Below are positions 1 to 31,571 of a stretch of 64,000 bases of DNA, one piece after another; position 1 is the stretch's first letter; every line of letters starts with the position of its first letter. Source of the DNA: Hormiphora californensis (Eukaryota > Ctenophora > Tentaculata > Cydippida > Pleurobrachiidae); the NCBI GenBank assembly GCA_020137815.1, contig CM035361.1:5370960-5434959 (forward strand), given 5' to 3'. The notes below the pieces were generated by a model, which was not told the origin of the DNA, did not search any database, and saw nothing but the letters and a program-made list of their open reading frames with translations. The position numbers and the translations under genes are program-made.

Positions 1-653
1 GACGTACGTTAACGTGCGAAGTAGACGAATTCATATCTCACATGTGGATATAGTGCGTCCTGACGTTGAACAGTGTTCTTATTTGCAAAGTCATGTACTT
101 AACAGAATAAGAAGAAGATTAGAAGAAGATTAGATGAAGATTTTTAGAAGAGCTATGTGTATTTTGTCATGTTCTAATCCTCGTTTTAATTAATAATTTA
201 TTTAATTAATAATTTAATTAATTGTAAGAGAGGTGTGTGACACGGTGAAATAGGGTCGAGCAAGGCTATGTTTATATGCACAGAAAGGCAGTTTGTATAT
301 GCTACGGAAGGGGGGGAAATTGAAGTCGGTTTAACACAGACAGTTTAGCGGGAGTTATCACGAGCTGGCGTGAAGGTAACGGGTTAACTCAATATGATAA
401 CTTAAAAAGGGAAGATACACGTTCAAACTCGAATTACCAAAACAACAAAAGCGATCTAGAACTATGTTTTAGTGTTACAGTAGTACAATTTACATTTTGT
501 ACTGTGCAATGTTTCTCATTTGTTTATTCAATAGTTCTCTCTGAGCTCACTCAATGCGGGCATATATGTAATGTAGCGGTGCCCGCACAGCTCTGTGTCA
601 CTCAACTCAAAAGTCGAAATTCATGACATCACAGTGCAGACCGTGCTATCATT

Positions 654-765
654 CATGAACCGACCGAATCAGGAAATACTGGTCCCTGATTGGCTGATAA
701 CCAGTCATGTGACCTAAATAACGAGTTCTGATTGGTAATTGTTTACTTGTTTCGGTCGGTTCCTG
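654..765. mobile_element. hAT-like MITE, family 1, copy 1
   Basis: The copy runs from a slightly mutated left end (catgaac for caggaac) to ttcggtcggttcctg. It shares with the other family members the core containing CCAAT boxes (gattggctgat, ctgattggt) and gtcatgtgac. No target duplication is left at this copy, so it is assigned by similarity to the copies at 3696, 21177 and 33655. Confidence 0.75.
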
Positions 766-872
766 CTGTGTAGGTGGTAGATTCAGTGGTGACACCATCC
801 TGGGGTGGTGGGGGGATTGGCCACCCCTGGTTAGATTAGCTTGTGTTAGATTAGCTCGTGCGCTGGCAAGGG

Positions 873-929
873 AGGGTTATTTCGTTACCAAGCTATCTAG
901 TCTAGATAGCTTGGTAACGAAATAACCCT
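873..929. repeat. 57-bp perfect palindrome
   Basis: Two 28-nt arms, beginning AGGGTTATTTCGTTACC, are perfect reverse complements separated by a single T at 901. A related single arm, preceded by the same cgctggcaaggg lead, occurs near 39828-39855. This suggests the palindrome derives from a mobile or duplicated sequence. Confidence 0.85.
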
Positions 930-1276
930 GTATATCTAAGATATACATATATCTCCCACGAATAAAAGAGATAACGTTCGTGACCCGTCAAAATGTTGAT
1001 GAATGTACTTGTCAGGCAATAAAGCATTGTCAGTTCATTCCACCGATAGATAGGACTACATTCCAATGAATATTTTGAACAATTTGCGAAAGCCCCGGTT
1101 CGACTAGTAAAATGGATATATAGAAATCAAGATTATCTGTAACTAAATTTGAACAACAAAATGACGCTCATCTTATTAATATCTTTTCAGTAAACGAAGC
1201 AAACTAAAACGTGTAACTATTAAAAAGAAACTGCAGGGAAAGCTGCTCAAGGTTCAATATCAGCCTGAAAAACTGA

Positions 1277-1277
<1 letters not shown>

Positions 1278-1371
<94 letters not shown>

Positions 1372-1372
1372 C
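1278..1372. repeat. (GA)n microsatellite
   Basis: An almost uninterrupted GA dinucleotide run. Long open frames of alternating Arg-Glu or Ser-Leu across it are artefacts of the repeat. Confidence 0.95.
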
Positions 1373-1896
1373 ACACGGAAGTACAATATGGCTATGGTAT
1401 AGAGTTACAGAATGAGTGACTGGAAAGGAAGTGAGACCACAGCACCAGGGGTTAAGCGATAAGAGAGAGAATGAGAATGTGGGAGAGAATGTGAGATCAC
1501 GTGACTTCTTTAATGACGTCACATTATGAAATTATATGTTTAATGAGAATTATAACTTACATTTATTATAACTTCCAAAACACAGCTGGTAAACTATTCA
1601 AACTCAACTCACATTATAAATGATTCATATTCAGAATGTTTTCCATCGCTCTCCCGGCCACATCGCTCTCCCGGTCGTTGGTTCTTTACGACTAATCCCG
1701 CACCTCCCTTTTTCTCTCTCTCTTTTCTTGTCGGATATAGCCTACCTGACCCCACTCTCTCTCTCTCTCTCTCCATCCCTGCCTCACCCCTCTCCCTCCC
1801 TCCACCCCTGTCCCCTATAACACCCTCTCCCTGACCCCCTGAACTCTCTCTCTGTTCTTGGTTGATATCCTCCCTAATACTCTCTCTCTCCTCCAG

Positions 1897-9231
<7,335 letters not shown>

Positions 9232-9794
9232 GAGAGTGTGGGTACCATGACAACACATTGGATGACTGTCCAGTAATATTATCGAGACGCTCTGCAGTTG
9301 AGTTGAAGGACTGCTAGTGTTGGCAGAGCTGCTAGATGCGTTGAGAGTTATAGTCAACCCCCTGCATCGTCTGCTAGTGATGAAAGAGGGATATGTTGCG
9401 TTGATGATATATCACGGACTAATTTTGTTGTTTATTGTTAGCGTGTTTTTGTTTATCACGACCTGCACGTTCTTTATTTGACACACACAATGTTAACTGT
9501 GACAGAAAGAGACTGAATATTTGAGGCAGATGGACTATTATATATATATATATATTGCAGAGAGGGATCGAGAGTTCGAATATCGAATTGGGTGAATTCG
9601 TTTAATATATATTGCTTTATTATTTACATCAGTATATTCAGTGTTGATTAATAACAGTTATACTAAGCTATATCGGGAAATGTTTTTATACAGTTACAAG
9701 ATACTTCGCTTTACAGTGGCCTGGTGCTCCGTCATTTGGTGACATTAATGTTGACACCTCGCACTGCGAAACATAGAGGTAGCAGTGGTATCAA

Positions 9795-9889
9795 CTCCGT
9801 CATATTGGCCACCGAAAAACAATGTCAGCGGACTGCGTCTTAGACCACGTTGTAGCCAACGCTTTATGCAGGTGGCCAATATGACGGAG
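9795..9889. repeat. Short inverted-repeat element
   Basis: The arms CTCCGTCATATTGGCCACC and its reverse complement enclose about 57 bases. Related GTGCTCCGTCAT sequences occur just outside (about 9725 and 9880), suggesting a nested or rearranged copy. Confidence 0.7.
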
Positions 9890-9929
9890 CACTACTGTAA
9901 GTAAGCCCCTTTCGATATACATATATATA

Positions 9930-10072
9930 TGGCATTGGCCTGACCCTATTCTGCGGTCAGAGCATTGGCCTGACAGGGGATATTGGTATCAGATATATCT
10001 GATACCAATATCCCCTGTCAGGCCAATGCTCTGACCGCAGAATAGGGTCAGGCCAATGCTCTGATACCAATA
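9930..10072. mobile_element. MITE family 2, inverted pair
   Basis: Two copies of a CTGTCAGGCCAATGCTCTGA element face each other around a near-perfect inverted stretch, ggatattggtatcagatata. The whole is a palindrome of roughly 130 bp. Single copies at 19256 and 33386 define the ends. Confidence 0.8.
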
Positions 10073-10335
10073 TCCCCATTCTTAGAAAGTATCTAAGTAG
10101 AGATCAAAAAGTTTTACTTTTACAACATGAGGGCCAAAATGTTAATATGATTTCCAACTGACATGTCTCATGTCTAGTAGACTGTCTACCTCTCTATATC
10201 ATAGACTGGACAGTGAGAAACTGACCGAGAAACCGTGGTTTTCAGAGCACTATAGTCCTGAGTTCTTTGTGTGTTTATGTTATTTGATCGTTACGTTTTA
10301 CACAAAATACGCTGTTTTATTTTGTCACGTGATAT

Positions 10336-10623
10336 AGTAGGAGCGCTTAGATCAGCACGTACCAAAAGTCGTGCGCCTCCCTTTTTGCGCATTATCATAG
10401 CTCCTTCATTTCGCATCCAATTTCTGTCTGGCGGCGCCATACCCCAATTTGATTCTCAGTGGTCTCAGATGGGGTCGGCGGTGCCAGACAGTATCCAATC
10501 AAAACATTTCCTTCATGTTTTCGACAAAAAACTTGAGGGTTACTTTTTGATTTGATGCGTTAGTAACCTAAACTTCGGGTGGCACGCGACTTTTGCACTT
10601 GCATGATATAAGCGCTCCTACTA
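10336..10623. mobile_element. MITE-like element with about 42-bp terminal inverted repeats
   Basis: The ends AGTAGGAGCGCTTA pair with each other as reverse complements, and similarity continues inward with a few mismatches through an AAAAGTCG block. A second inner hairpin is formed by tctgtctggcggcgcc and ggcggtgccagacag. An open frame of 94 codons across it has no recognisable domain. Confidence 0.7.
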
Positions 10624-10954
10624 GGAGCCCAAGTGTGTCCAAGTCCTGTGTAGTGTGTCTGGGGCGGAGACTTCTCCTGATCCAGGGTTGAATCACACAT
10701 TGTCACATTCAGCGGTAGATATATCATGCTGAACAAGTGTACTTTAGTAGTTTAGTACCCATGGCATGGGTCCCATGCACACTACTTACACAGCTGTACG
10801 TCTGTGTACCGTTTTTTAAAACCGCTTCGTCAATATTATAGCAGTGGATTGTCAGTGCGGGACGCGGGTACTTGTTACTAACACGCACCTACACTGACAG
10901 CGCCGCTTGTTATAGTGGAGAAACGGTTTTCAAAATCGGTACGCAGCTAGTCTG

Positions 10955-11352
<398 letters not shown>

Positions 11353-11548
11353 AACCAAACTTTTCAGAAATCCATTATAATAGCTCAACAACAATTAGGA
11401 CATGTGTCTTCATCCACCACTCGAATGATAGAAACTGTTCTCTCTCCTGGACAGACTGTCCATATATCCATCTCCCTCTTTGTCAGATCAACGGCCCGTG
11501 CTCATAAGTGGTTAACTGGGCGGGAAGCTGAAATGCACGTGCTATAGC

Positions 11549-11603
11549 TTTTTTCTATTGGCTCTCGGTATCATGTCATGATGCCGGGAGCCAATAGAAA
11601 AAA
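11549..11603. promoter_or_regulatory. CCAAT-bearing hairpin upstream of a TATA box
   Basis: Two 27-nt arms containing CTATTGGCTC and GAGCCAATAG are reverse complements with two mismatches and a 1-nt spacer. The hairpin ends about ten bases before ttataag (11614-11620), which is placed as a TATA box would be for the secreted gene starting at 11812. It may equally be a small transposon remnant. The CCAAT plus TATA spacing is suggestive only. Confidence 0.4.
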
Positions 11604-11811
11604 TGCAGAACTTTTATAAGCTTAGAACTTTCTAGCTAATGGTTGCTGGGAAGATGTGACACGTGTACCGGTAATCTCTCTAATAAACAAACTAAGTCTA
11701 GCTGCATTCATTTCTTTGAAGCGTTTCCTGAAAATTCTTCTCAAGTGATCTTTGTTCTTTTGGTGATTCATTGGTGACAAACCTTTTGCTAAAAGTCAAT
11801 TCACCCTGATC

Positions 11812-14338
<2,527 letters not shown>

Positions 14339-15266
14339 GTAAGTTGATCAATGCAGTTATAACTGGAGGTATTATATATACTAATATATCGCTTTCCATT
14401 TCCCATGAAATAAGATTACTTGCATTACGTCTTAACATGACTTATCAAAATTACTTTTAAGTTTTTACAAAAGTGACATCGACTGAGACAACATTTGAAT
14501 TTAATTAACGAGGACATCAGGTCATCAGAATCCAAACTCATTGAGCACGCTCCCTTCACACAGCTCCAATCCGCACGTCACAAGCACAGCTAGCTGCTGC
14601 AGCTCTACGTAAAGCATCTGCGTAGCAACTCCACCTCCCCCTCTCATTAACTGAATTTAACAAAGATATTTGACAAATGATGAGGTTCAAGTCCGGCCAA
14701 ATTTAGGCCGGGGTCGGATGACGAAATTGAATTCCGCATTTTGGTTTCCTTTGAAGTGTTAAACACTCCCTCTCAAAATGTTAACCCAAATTGACGAGTT
14801 TAAGCCGTTTCCTTTTACCCTTATACAGTCGGACCCCGATTTACCGGAACCCCGATTTACCGGGAGGATAAACTTCCCCCGACAGAGGAAATTAACGGTT
14901 TTTGACCCCGATATACCGAGCACCCCGATTTACCGGGCAAAACCCTTTCCCCCGAGCATCCCGGTAAATCGGGGTCCGACTGTACATATTTCTCACTTTG
15001 GTCGTCTTGTTTGACGGCAGGGTATCAAGGCAAAGAGAACACTTTCTCCCCACTCAACATGTCAGCTCAGTATTCCCGGGACCAATGCAATGTTAAGGAA
15101 CAAGGCATCACATTGATCTTTATTCCTCATCCATCATCATTCCGATCAGAAAAACGAATTTTGAGCTAAAGGTCTGAAACGTTGGTCACGATATTTATTT
15201 GGGTTTTTAGCACTCCACGATATCTGGAACTATGGTAAACTATAGGGAGGAACTTTTTATTGCCCC
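14339..15266. other. Downstream region, no exon identified
   Basis: Apart from the TA-flanked MITE at 14826-14982, the sequence holds only short open frames. Possible further exons of the FAMeT/CCP gene could not be recognised. Confidence 0.4.
14826..14982. mobile_element. pogo/Tigger-like MITE with TA duplication
   Basis: The element runs from CAGTCGGACCCCGATTTACC to its reverse complement over 157 bp and is flanked by TA at 14824-14825 and 14983-14984. The interior repeats the cggaccccgatttaccg motif, as these elements often do. Partial relatives occur near 11941, 21397, 35000, 36187, 36535, 43083 and 56871. Confidence 0.88.
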
Positions 15267-15670
<404 letters not shown>

Positions 15671-15705
15671 TGTTATACTTGCAAACTTATTCGCGACAGA
15701 AGAAA

Positions 15706-16652
15706 TAGTAGAGTCGATAAGAACACTCACCTCCTCCGATTTCAGTAAAACTTCTCACATGCTAAAATATGATAATGGAGGTACAAATACCGCTTATTTT
15801 AGGTCCAAAAAGTTTTTGGTTCGTTAATTATCGCTAATTGAAAAACGCCAAAAATGGGCTAAAATGGCCCTTAAGGTGGATTTGAAATTTTGGAGTTGGA
15901 ACTCCAGACTTCGTACAGGTGTCCGCTAGGATGCCAATATGCACCACAGGCGGGCTCAGGCCTAAATTCGTCCGAATTTTTGCGTAAGACCGGATGGCGT
16001 AAATCTTGGTCACGTGACCTCGGCTAACTTCTGAACCGCTCAAGTAAGGGATGTTTATAACCTGCTTAATCGATGCAGAATATGATGAAAATGACACGTT
16101 TTGACATCATTTTTCATCCCAGACGCACAGGAAAGACACAAATCGCCTTACAAAATTGACGCCATCTAGTCTCCCGCTCTTTTTTTGCAAAACTCTAACT
16201 TCTGAACCGTTGAAGTAAGGGAGGTTCATAGCCTGCTTAATCGATGCAGAAAGAAAAATAAATGAGAGGAAATGGCCTTATTTTTCATCTCCGGCGTGCA
16301 GGAAAGGCACAAATAGCAAAAAACTGATTTTTTGCCCAAATCACGTGACCAAAATTCACGCCATCCGGCCTTACGCAAAAATTCGGACGAATTTAGGCCT
16401 GAGCCCGCCTGTGGTGCATATTGGCATCCTAGCGGACACCTGTACGAAGTCTGGAGTTCCAACTCCAAAATTTCAAATCCACCTTAAGGGCCATTTTAGC
16501 CCATTTTTGGCGTTTTTCAATTAGCGATAATTAACGAACCAAAAGTTTTTCGGACCTAAAATAAGCGGTATTTGTACCTCCATTATCATATGTTAGCATG
16601 TGAGAAGTTTCACTGAAATCGGAGGAGGTGAGTGTTCTTATCGACTCTACTA
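15706..16652. mobile_element. 947-bp foldback element with about 310-bp arms
   Basis: The sequence from TAGTAGAGTCGATAAGAACA to about 16018 is repeated in reverse complement from about 16341 to 16652 with few differences. The central loop contains two direct copies of a block with cttctgaaccg, cctgcttaatcgatgcagaa and caggaaag.cacaaat. No protein domain was found. Open frames on the minus strand at both arms are copies of the same sequence. Confidence 0.9.
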
Positions 16653-17414
16653 AAAAAACAAAAGAAAATCCGTTTTGTTTCTGGATAGGTTAAGGAACAA
16701 ATAAATAATAAATAGATGTAACACAGTAACACGTCATATAATCATCAATTAATGTCATCATATAATAACAGCTAAATTTGCTGCACTCAAATACACTTGA
16801 TCACGTACACACTTGATCATTCAAAGTTTATCAAGGATTTCTAGAACTCTGTATATTGTTTGAACTCTGTATGCTTGGATCATGTCAAAACTAGATTAGA
16901 TAAATGTGATCTGCATGGCTAGAACATATGTACTACTGTTGTCTATATCACCACAAATTAGTAATTACCCCGCACAAAAAAGGCTAGCAACTATTCTCAT
17001 ATCAAGTGGATAAAGTGTATTTAAGTTTAACCAACAGGTCTTATTGTTATCAACTGCAAATCGAGTTTTATCTTGACCGAACATTGTATAACATCGCACT
17101 ATACTATTAACTATTGTCAGGTTCAGCTAGCCAAATTAAAGCGTGCCGCTGCATTCGTCGTAGCCAGTAGGTTCGAGAGTACCATAAGACTAGACAGGGC
17201 CAGATAACTCGATTCCCCGGCTCCTTGGTGGCTGGTTGATCTCTCTGGAGATGATGGCGGTGGTATCTTCCCTCGGATTCCCCCAGGATATATTGGGATG
17301 GGGGAGATAACTTTCTGGTGGTTTGGGCTCGGTGCCGGAGAGGTCTGGATGGGTGATGTTGTTGGGAAGGCTGGTTTCCTGGCATTCGTTGCCAGGGTGA
17401 CGGTGACGGTGTTA
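16653..17414. other. Sequence 3' of the zinc-finger gene
   Basis: This is AT-rich intergenic sequence and probable 3' untranslated region of the minus-strand zinc-finger gene, whose stop codon is at 17415-17417. No clear polyadenylation signal was identified. Confidence 0.45.
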
Positions 17415-22437
<5,023 letters not shown>

Positions 22438-22880
22438 CTGGAATCAATTGATGGTTATAGTTTTTAAAGTTAAAATATATGTTTATGTAACTCAATACAT
22501 ATATCGCAACCATAAAATTACTTGCTAAGAACACTACAAAGATAAAATTACGTATATTGCAATCAAAACATGAAAAACAAATGCAAATGCAACGCAAGGA
22601 ATTGTCATACTTCGATGAGTGAAATGTCGCGTACGGTTCGGACAGAGGGCTTTCTTTTGTGAGAAGATTGCGAAAACGAATTGTTGCTGAATTCTAACCC
22701 AATTCCTCTACATTTGAAAAGGAGCTCGCGAGGGTCTAGCTAGGCAAGAAAACGATAGATCCCGATAAAACTTTAATAAAGGGTCACAAAGGTCAGATGG
22801 CACAAGAGTGAGAAAGAACATTTTAATTGCTGCAAGCTCAAGTCAAGATATCCTTAGAAACCCTCTCACTCACTCTATCA

Positions 22881-22881
<1 letters not shown>

Positions 22882-22955
<74 letters not shown>

Positions 22956-22980
22956 ATCATCCCTCTCTCTCTCTCTCTCA
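22882..22980. repeat. (CT)n microsatellite
   Basis: CT runs interrupted by cactctatcatccc. Facing it across about 80 bases is a GA run (23059-23198), which could pair with it as a hairpin. Confidence 0.92.
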
Positions 22981-23052
22981 GCTGTTGTATGACAAATAAA
23001 GAAGCGTGTCACACCCTAGGGGCTACTTAACAACAAACTGTCATGAATCAGA

Positions 23053-23200
<148 letters not shown>

Positions 23201-23689
23201 ATTAACAGAACAAGGGGGTAAATGAGTAAATAAGAGATCTGTTGCAAGAGGGAGGATACCGCAAGCATTAGGAAGCAGGTTTACTATACCAAAAACCGGG
23301 TCAGAGGGTCTACATATTTGGGCACTATACCAGCTACATTGCTGCATCTTTGAATTTCTAAAACTAACTTTTTCAACAACAAAAAATACCACGACTCTTT
23401 GATAGCCACTAATATAATAATAATAATAATATCCGTACTTATATACACGCTCATACCACATAGGTTACCAGAACTAAAAAACTAGTAAACTACACGGCAA
23501 TCAGAGCGGTTCACCATTGCAAACATAACTATAGTCTTAAAAATGAATAAAATGTTCTAAATCCCAACTAAATGTCCGGTGCTCTGATGCCCAAAAGACC
23601 AGTTCAAAACCTAGCTTAATTTGTAAATACACAAACTCAAACACAGCAGTCTCGTACTGTCTCTCACACTTCCTCCACCTTGCCCCCTC

Positions 23690-24600
23690 GAATCCCAAAT
23701 GTCTTCCCCGGCTCCGCCTCCTTCCTCTCCTTCAGCGCTACCACCAGCTTCCTCCTCTCCTCCGGAGAACGGTCAGGGGAAATATAGACATCTTTGTGCC
23801 TATCAGAGTTTTTCAGAGATTTCTTACTGGATAGTATTTGATCTCGGAAGTCTTTGCCACATAAACGTAGCTTACAGGCCTGTCAGAAGCCATCCTTATA
23901 CTTCCCAAGTCGCTTCATACTGGAAATACCAGTAATACAAGCACCCATACTGTTAAACACTCTCTTGATCTCGCTCTCCAGATCCTGATCGTTCTCAGCT
24001 TGTCATCAAACAGACCGTGAACAATAACATTGCTCGTCCTGTCCTCTGTCGCTACAGCAATAGCCTGACGTACTCGCTGCGGTGCTAGGGCAGTCTCACA
24101 ATTCTTCTGGAGAACATTAGCAAATGATTTCATCTCCCTCTCAGCGGTAGTCTGCACAGCACTGATTTCACCGTCTCTCTTCTCCAACAGTTGACACTGT
24201 AGCTTAACTAAGCGGTCCTGTGCCTCAACTAACAAACGCTGCGCGGGTGATCAGCTCCTCTTGGCAGTCAATGATTCTCCTCTCACACTCCTCAGTTTCA
24301 ATAGAAAGCTTATCAATAGCTGGGGTAACACCGCTCAACTAGCAAGCGACATGCCTTCTCTGCAAACTCAGCAAGTTCAGGTTTTCCCACTGGCCTTGAT
24401 CTTACTCTTACTAGGACACTTCAGATTGTCCCAGAAACAGGAAGCTGAACTAGCAGACCAATTCTTGGGAAAGAATCTGCCCTCCTTCACATGAACGAAA
24501 AGTTCTCGCACTAGGTCCACAACTTCACTCTGAACCTCACGGTATACCCCCTTTGTCACTCTTTCATCACTGTTCACTCTGGCGGTTAGAAAAGTACCAT
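23690..24600 (-). pseudogene. Decayed non-LTR retrotransposon ORF1-like protein
   Basis: On the minus strand the best-preserved part (about 23690-23870) reads GKDFRDQILSSKKSLKNSD, then DVYISPDRSPEERKKLV and a charged tail. This matches the C-terminal block seen in LINE ORF1-type and related reverse-transcriptase-associated proteins, where a KD..R..IL.. helix precedes VYI.PD.(S/T)P.ER. Just upstream is ITGISSMKRLGKYKDG. A Glu/Gln-rich coiled-coil-like stretch lies at 24000-24240. The frame is broken several times (for example stops near 23884 and 24250), so it is not functional. No reverse transcriptase or endonuclease part was found next to it. Family-level placement is not possible from this fragment. 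Confidence 0.55.
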
Positions 24601-26610
<2,010 letters not shown>

Positions 26611-26787
26611 CTCTCCTTCGTAGTAGTGGACAAAGGGAACATAAGGATCAGGGACAAAAGCGCAGCACGGGGGGAGATGCTGATCGCTTATATATATGTG
26701 ATCACAGCTCCACTCGTACTCAGTTGGCAATAAAATCAGGGGACACAATCACGCGTTCTTTTCTTGTGAGTACAAACCCTCTAGAGT

Positions 26788-26788
<1 letters not shown>

Positions 26789-26866
<78 letters not shown>
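26789..26866. repeat. (CT)n microsatellite
   Basis: CT run of about 37 units. A cluster of CACGTG palindromes follows at 26922-27017. Confidence 0.95.
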
Positions 26867-26867
<1 letters not shown>

Positions 26868-27125
26868 TGTACGCCCCTTACCCATAAAGCGTACCCTGTC
26901 AATAGCCGTACCATTATTAACAGCACGTGCAAATGTCTCTTGAACCACGTGACCTGCATCTTTGGTGCACGTGCAAGATAACGCTGAATTCTGATTGGTC
27001 GAGGGGTATGTCACGTGACCACCCCCTTGCACTCCCAAAGCAAGAGGGACACATTATTACGAGTAGAGATTGACACGAGCCCACACACAAGAACCATAAC
27101 GGATGCTCTATTGCTCTCCCCCCCC

Positions 27126-27146
27126 CTCTCTCTATATATCTCACTC

Positions 27147-27187
<41 letters not shown>

Positions 27188-27211
27188 ATCTCTCTATCTC
27201 TCTATCTCTCC
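27126..27211. repeat. (CT)n/(CTAT)n tract
   Basis: CT repeat with regular tatc interruptions. Confidence 0.9.
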
Positions 27212-27365
27212 TTCCACCTCTATACGACTGTAGAGAAGACATTACCAAGTGTCAAAAACATATGGCTCTTCCCTTCGCCCCGATAGCGACATAGAAAGAT
27301 TCGAGTCAATAAAGAGAGGTTCCTAGAAATAAAAAGATGAGGAGAGTGAAAAATGGTCGACATTG

Positions 27366-27443
27366 CCCTGCTAAAAGTAGAACGCTTAAACCAACGATAT
27401 CGGTCGTCGAACGATCGTTACGAGCGTTCTACTTTTAGTAGGG
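27366..27443. repeat. 78-bp inverted-repeat element
   Basis: The ends CCCTGCTAAAAGTAGAACGC and ...GCGTTCTACTTTTAGTAGGG are near-perfect reverse complements enclosing about 35 bases. It is a MITE-like hairpin without a clear target duplication. Confidence 0.8.
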
Positions 27444-27679
27444 TGGCGGCTCAAGCATGATAAAACGGTCACTAAAAAATTATGATTCCTCTTATATTTT
27501 TCTCCTGATTTATACGCGTACGGCTATTTATATTTACGATATCAATTGTTTGTTGAAATTTATTACCTCAATAGTCAATAGTCAATACATTGTTCGAAAT
27601 TTATTATGACAATAGTCAATAGTGAAATTTATTACGACCTATCATAAACTGCTGCCACGACCTTGGCTTTAGGACTGTA

Positions 27680-28145
27680 ACTCACCTGGAAAATAACTCG
27701 AAAGTGAGTTATTGCCCGAAAATTGGCATCGAGTTCTTTTTTTCTGGTGACTTTCTGTCCGCATTTTTTTGACTTTTTGCTAGGACAAAATGTCGATAGC
27801 TAAGACAAAATGTCGAATTTCAAACTCACCTGGATTTTACCGTAAAACCCAACTAAACCCAACCCTAATACAACCCTAACATCGAACCCAAACGACAACC
27901 CTAACACTACTAAGACGAATACAAACCAGTGAACTCTCGTATCCGGCCTATCGGCCGAATTCTCGAGTTCCCATGAGAGGTGAGTTAATGTCCATCTGGA
28001 CTCTAACTCACCGTAAACAGTGGGGCGGACAGAAATTCACCAGATCCGGACTATAACTCACCTGAATTCGAGATTTTCAAAAGTGAGTTATAGTCCGAAA
28101 TTTTCGAGTTCGAGTTATCGTCCGTTCGAGTTTCTGTCCTTTACG
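27680..28145. repeat. Possible foldback element
   Basis: aactcacctg and gagttat(t/a)gtccgaaa motifs recur in both orientations. ttctggtgactttctgtccgc (near 27743) pairs with gcggacagaaattcaccag (near 28022). The ends are not defined. An 85-codon open frame here has no recognisable features. Confidence 0.45.
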
Positions 28146-31440
<3,295 letters not shown>

Positions 31441-31472
31441 AAGGAGAGAGAGAGAGAATAGGTTTGTGAGGG

Positions 31473-31478
31473 TATAAG
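31473..31478 (+). promoter_or_regulatory. Possible TATA box of the small secreted gene
   Basis: TATAAG lies about 100 bases before the start codon at 31572, just after a GA-rich stretch. It resembles the ttataag placed before the FAMeT/CCP gene. No other promoter element is evident. Confidence 0.3.
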
Positions 31479-31571
31479 AAGGTCATGGCATTGCCACCAT
31501 TTTCAGAGCTTGAGACATTGTTATTTTGTATGTGTTAACTTGATCAGCAGCTCCGCCAACCATCTCAATAC

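Larger units (their letters stand above)
1..1896. other. Upstream sequence, probably an intron of the MTSS-like gene
   Basis: No coding exon is recognised here. The stretch holds a hAT-like MITE (654-765), a 57-bp palindrome (873-929), a (GA)n tract (about 1278-1372) and short CT runs leading to the acceptor at 1895-1896. It is called intronic because the exon starting at 1897 enters mid-codon, already inside the I-BAR domain, so earlier coding exons must lie upstream, probably outside the window. Confidence 0.5.

Noticed and set aside
15834-16468. Two minus-strand frames of 80-87 codons
   Set aside because: They are in the two inverted arms and loop of the foldback element and share no domain with known proteins.
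23699-23935. Plus-strand Pro/Ser-rich frame
   Set aside because: It is antisense to the better-supported ORF1-like fragment on the minus strand.
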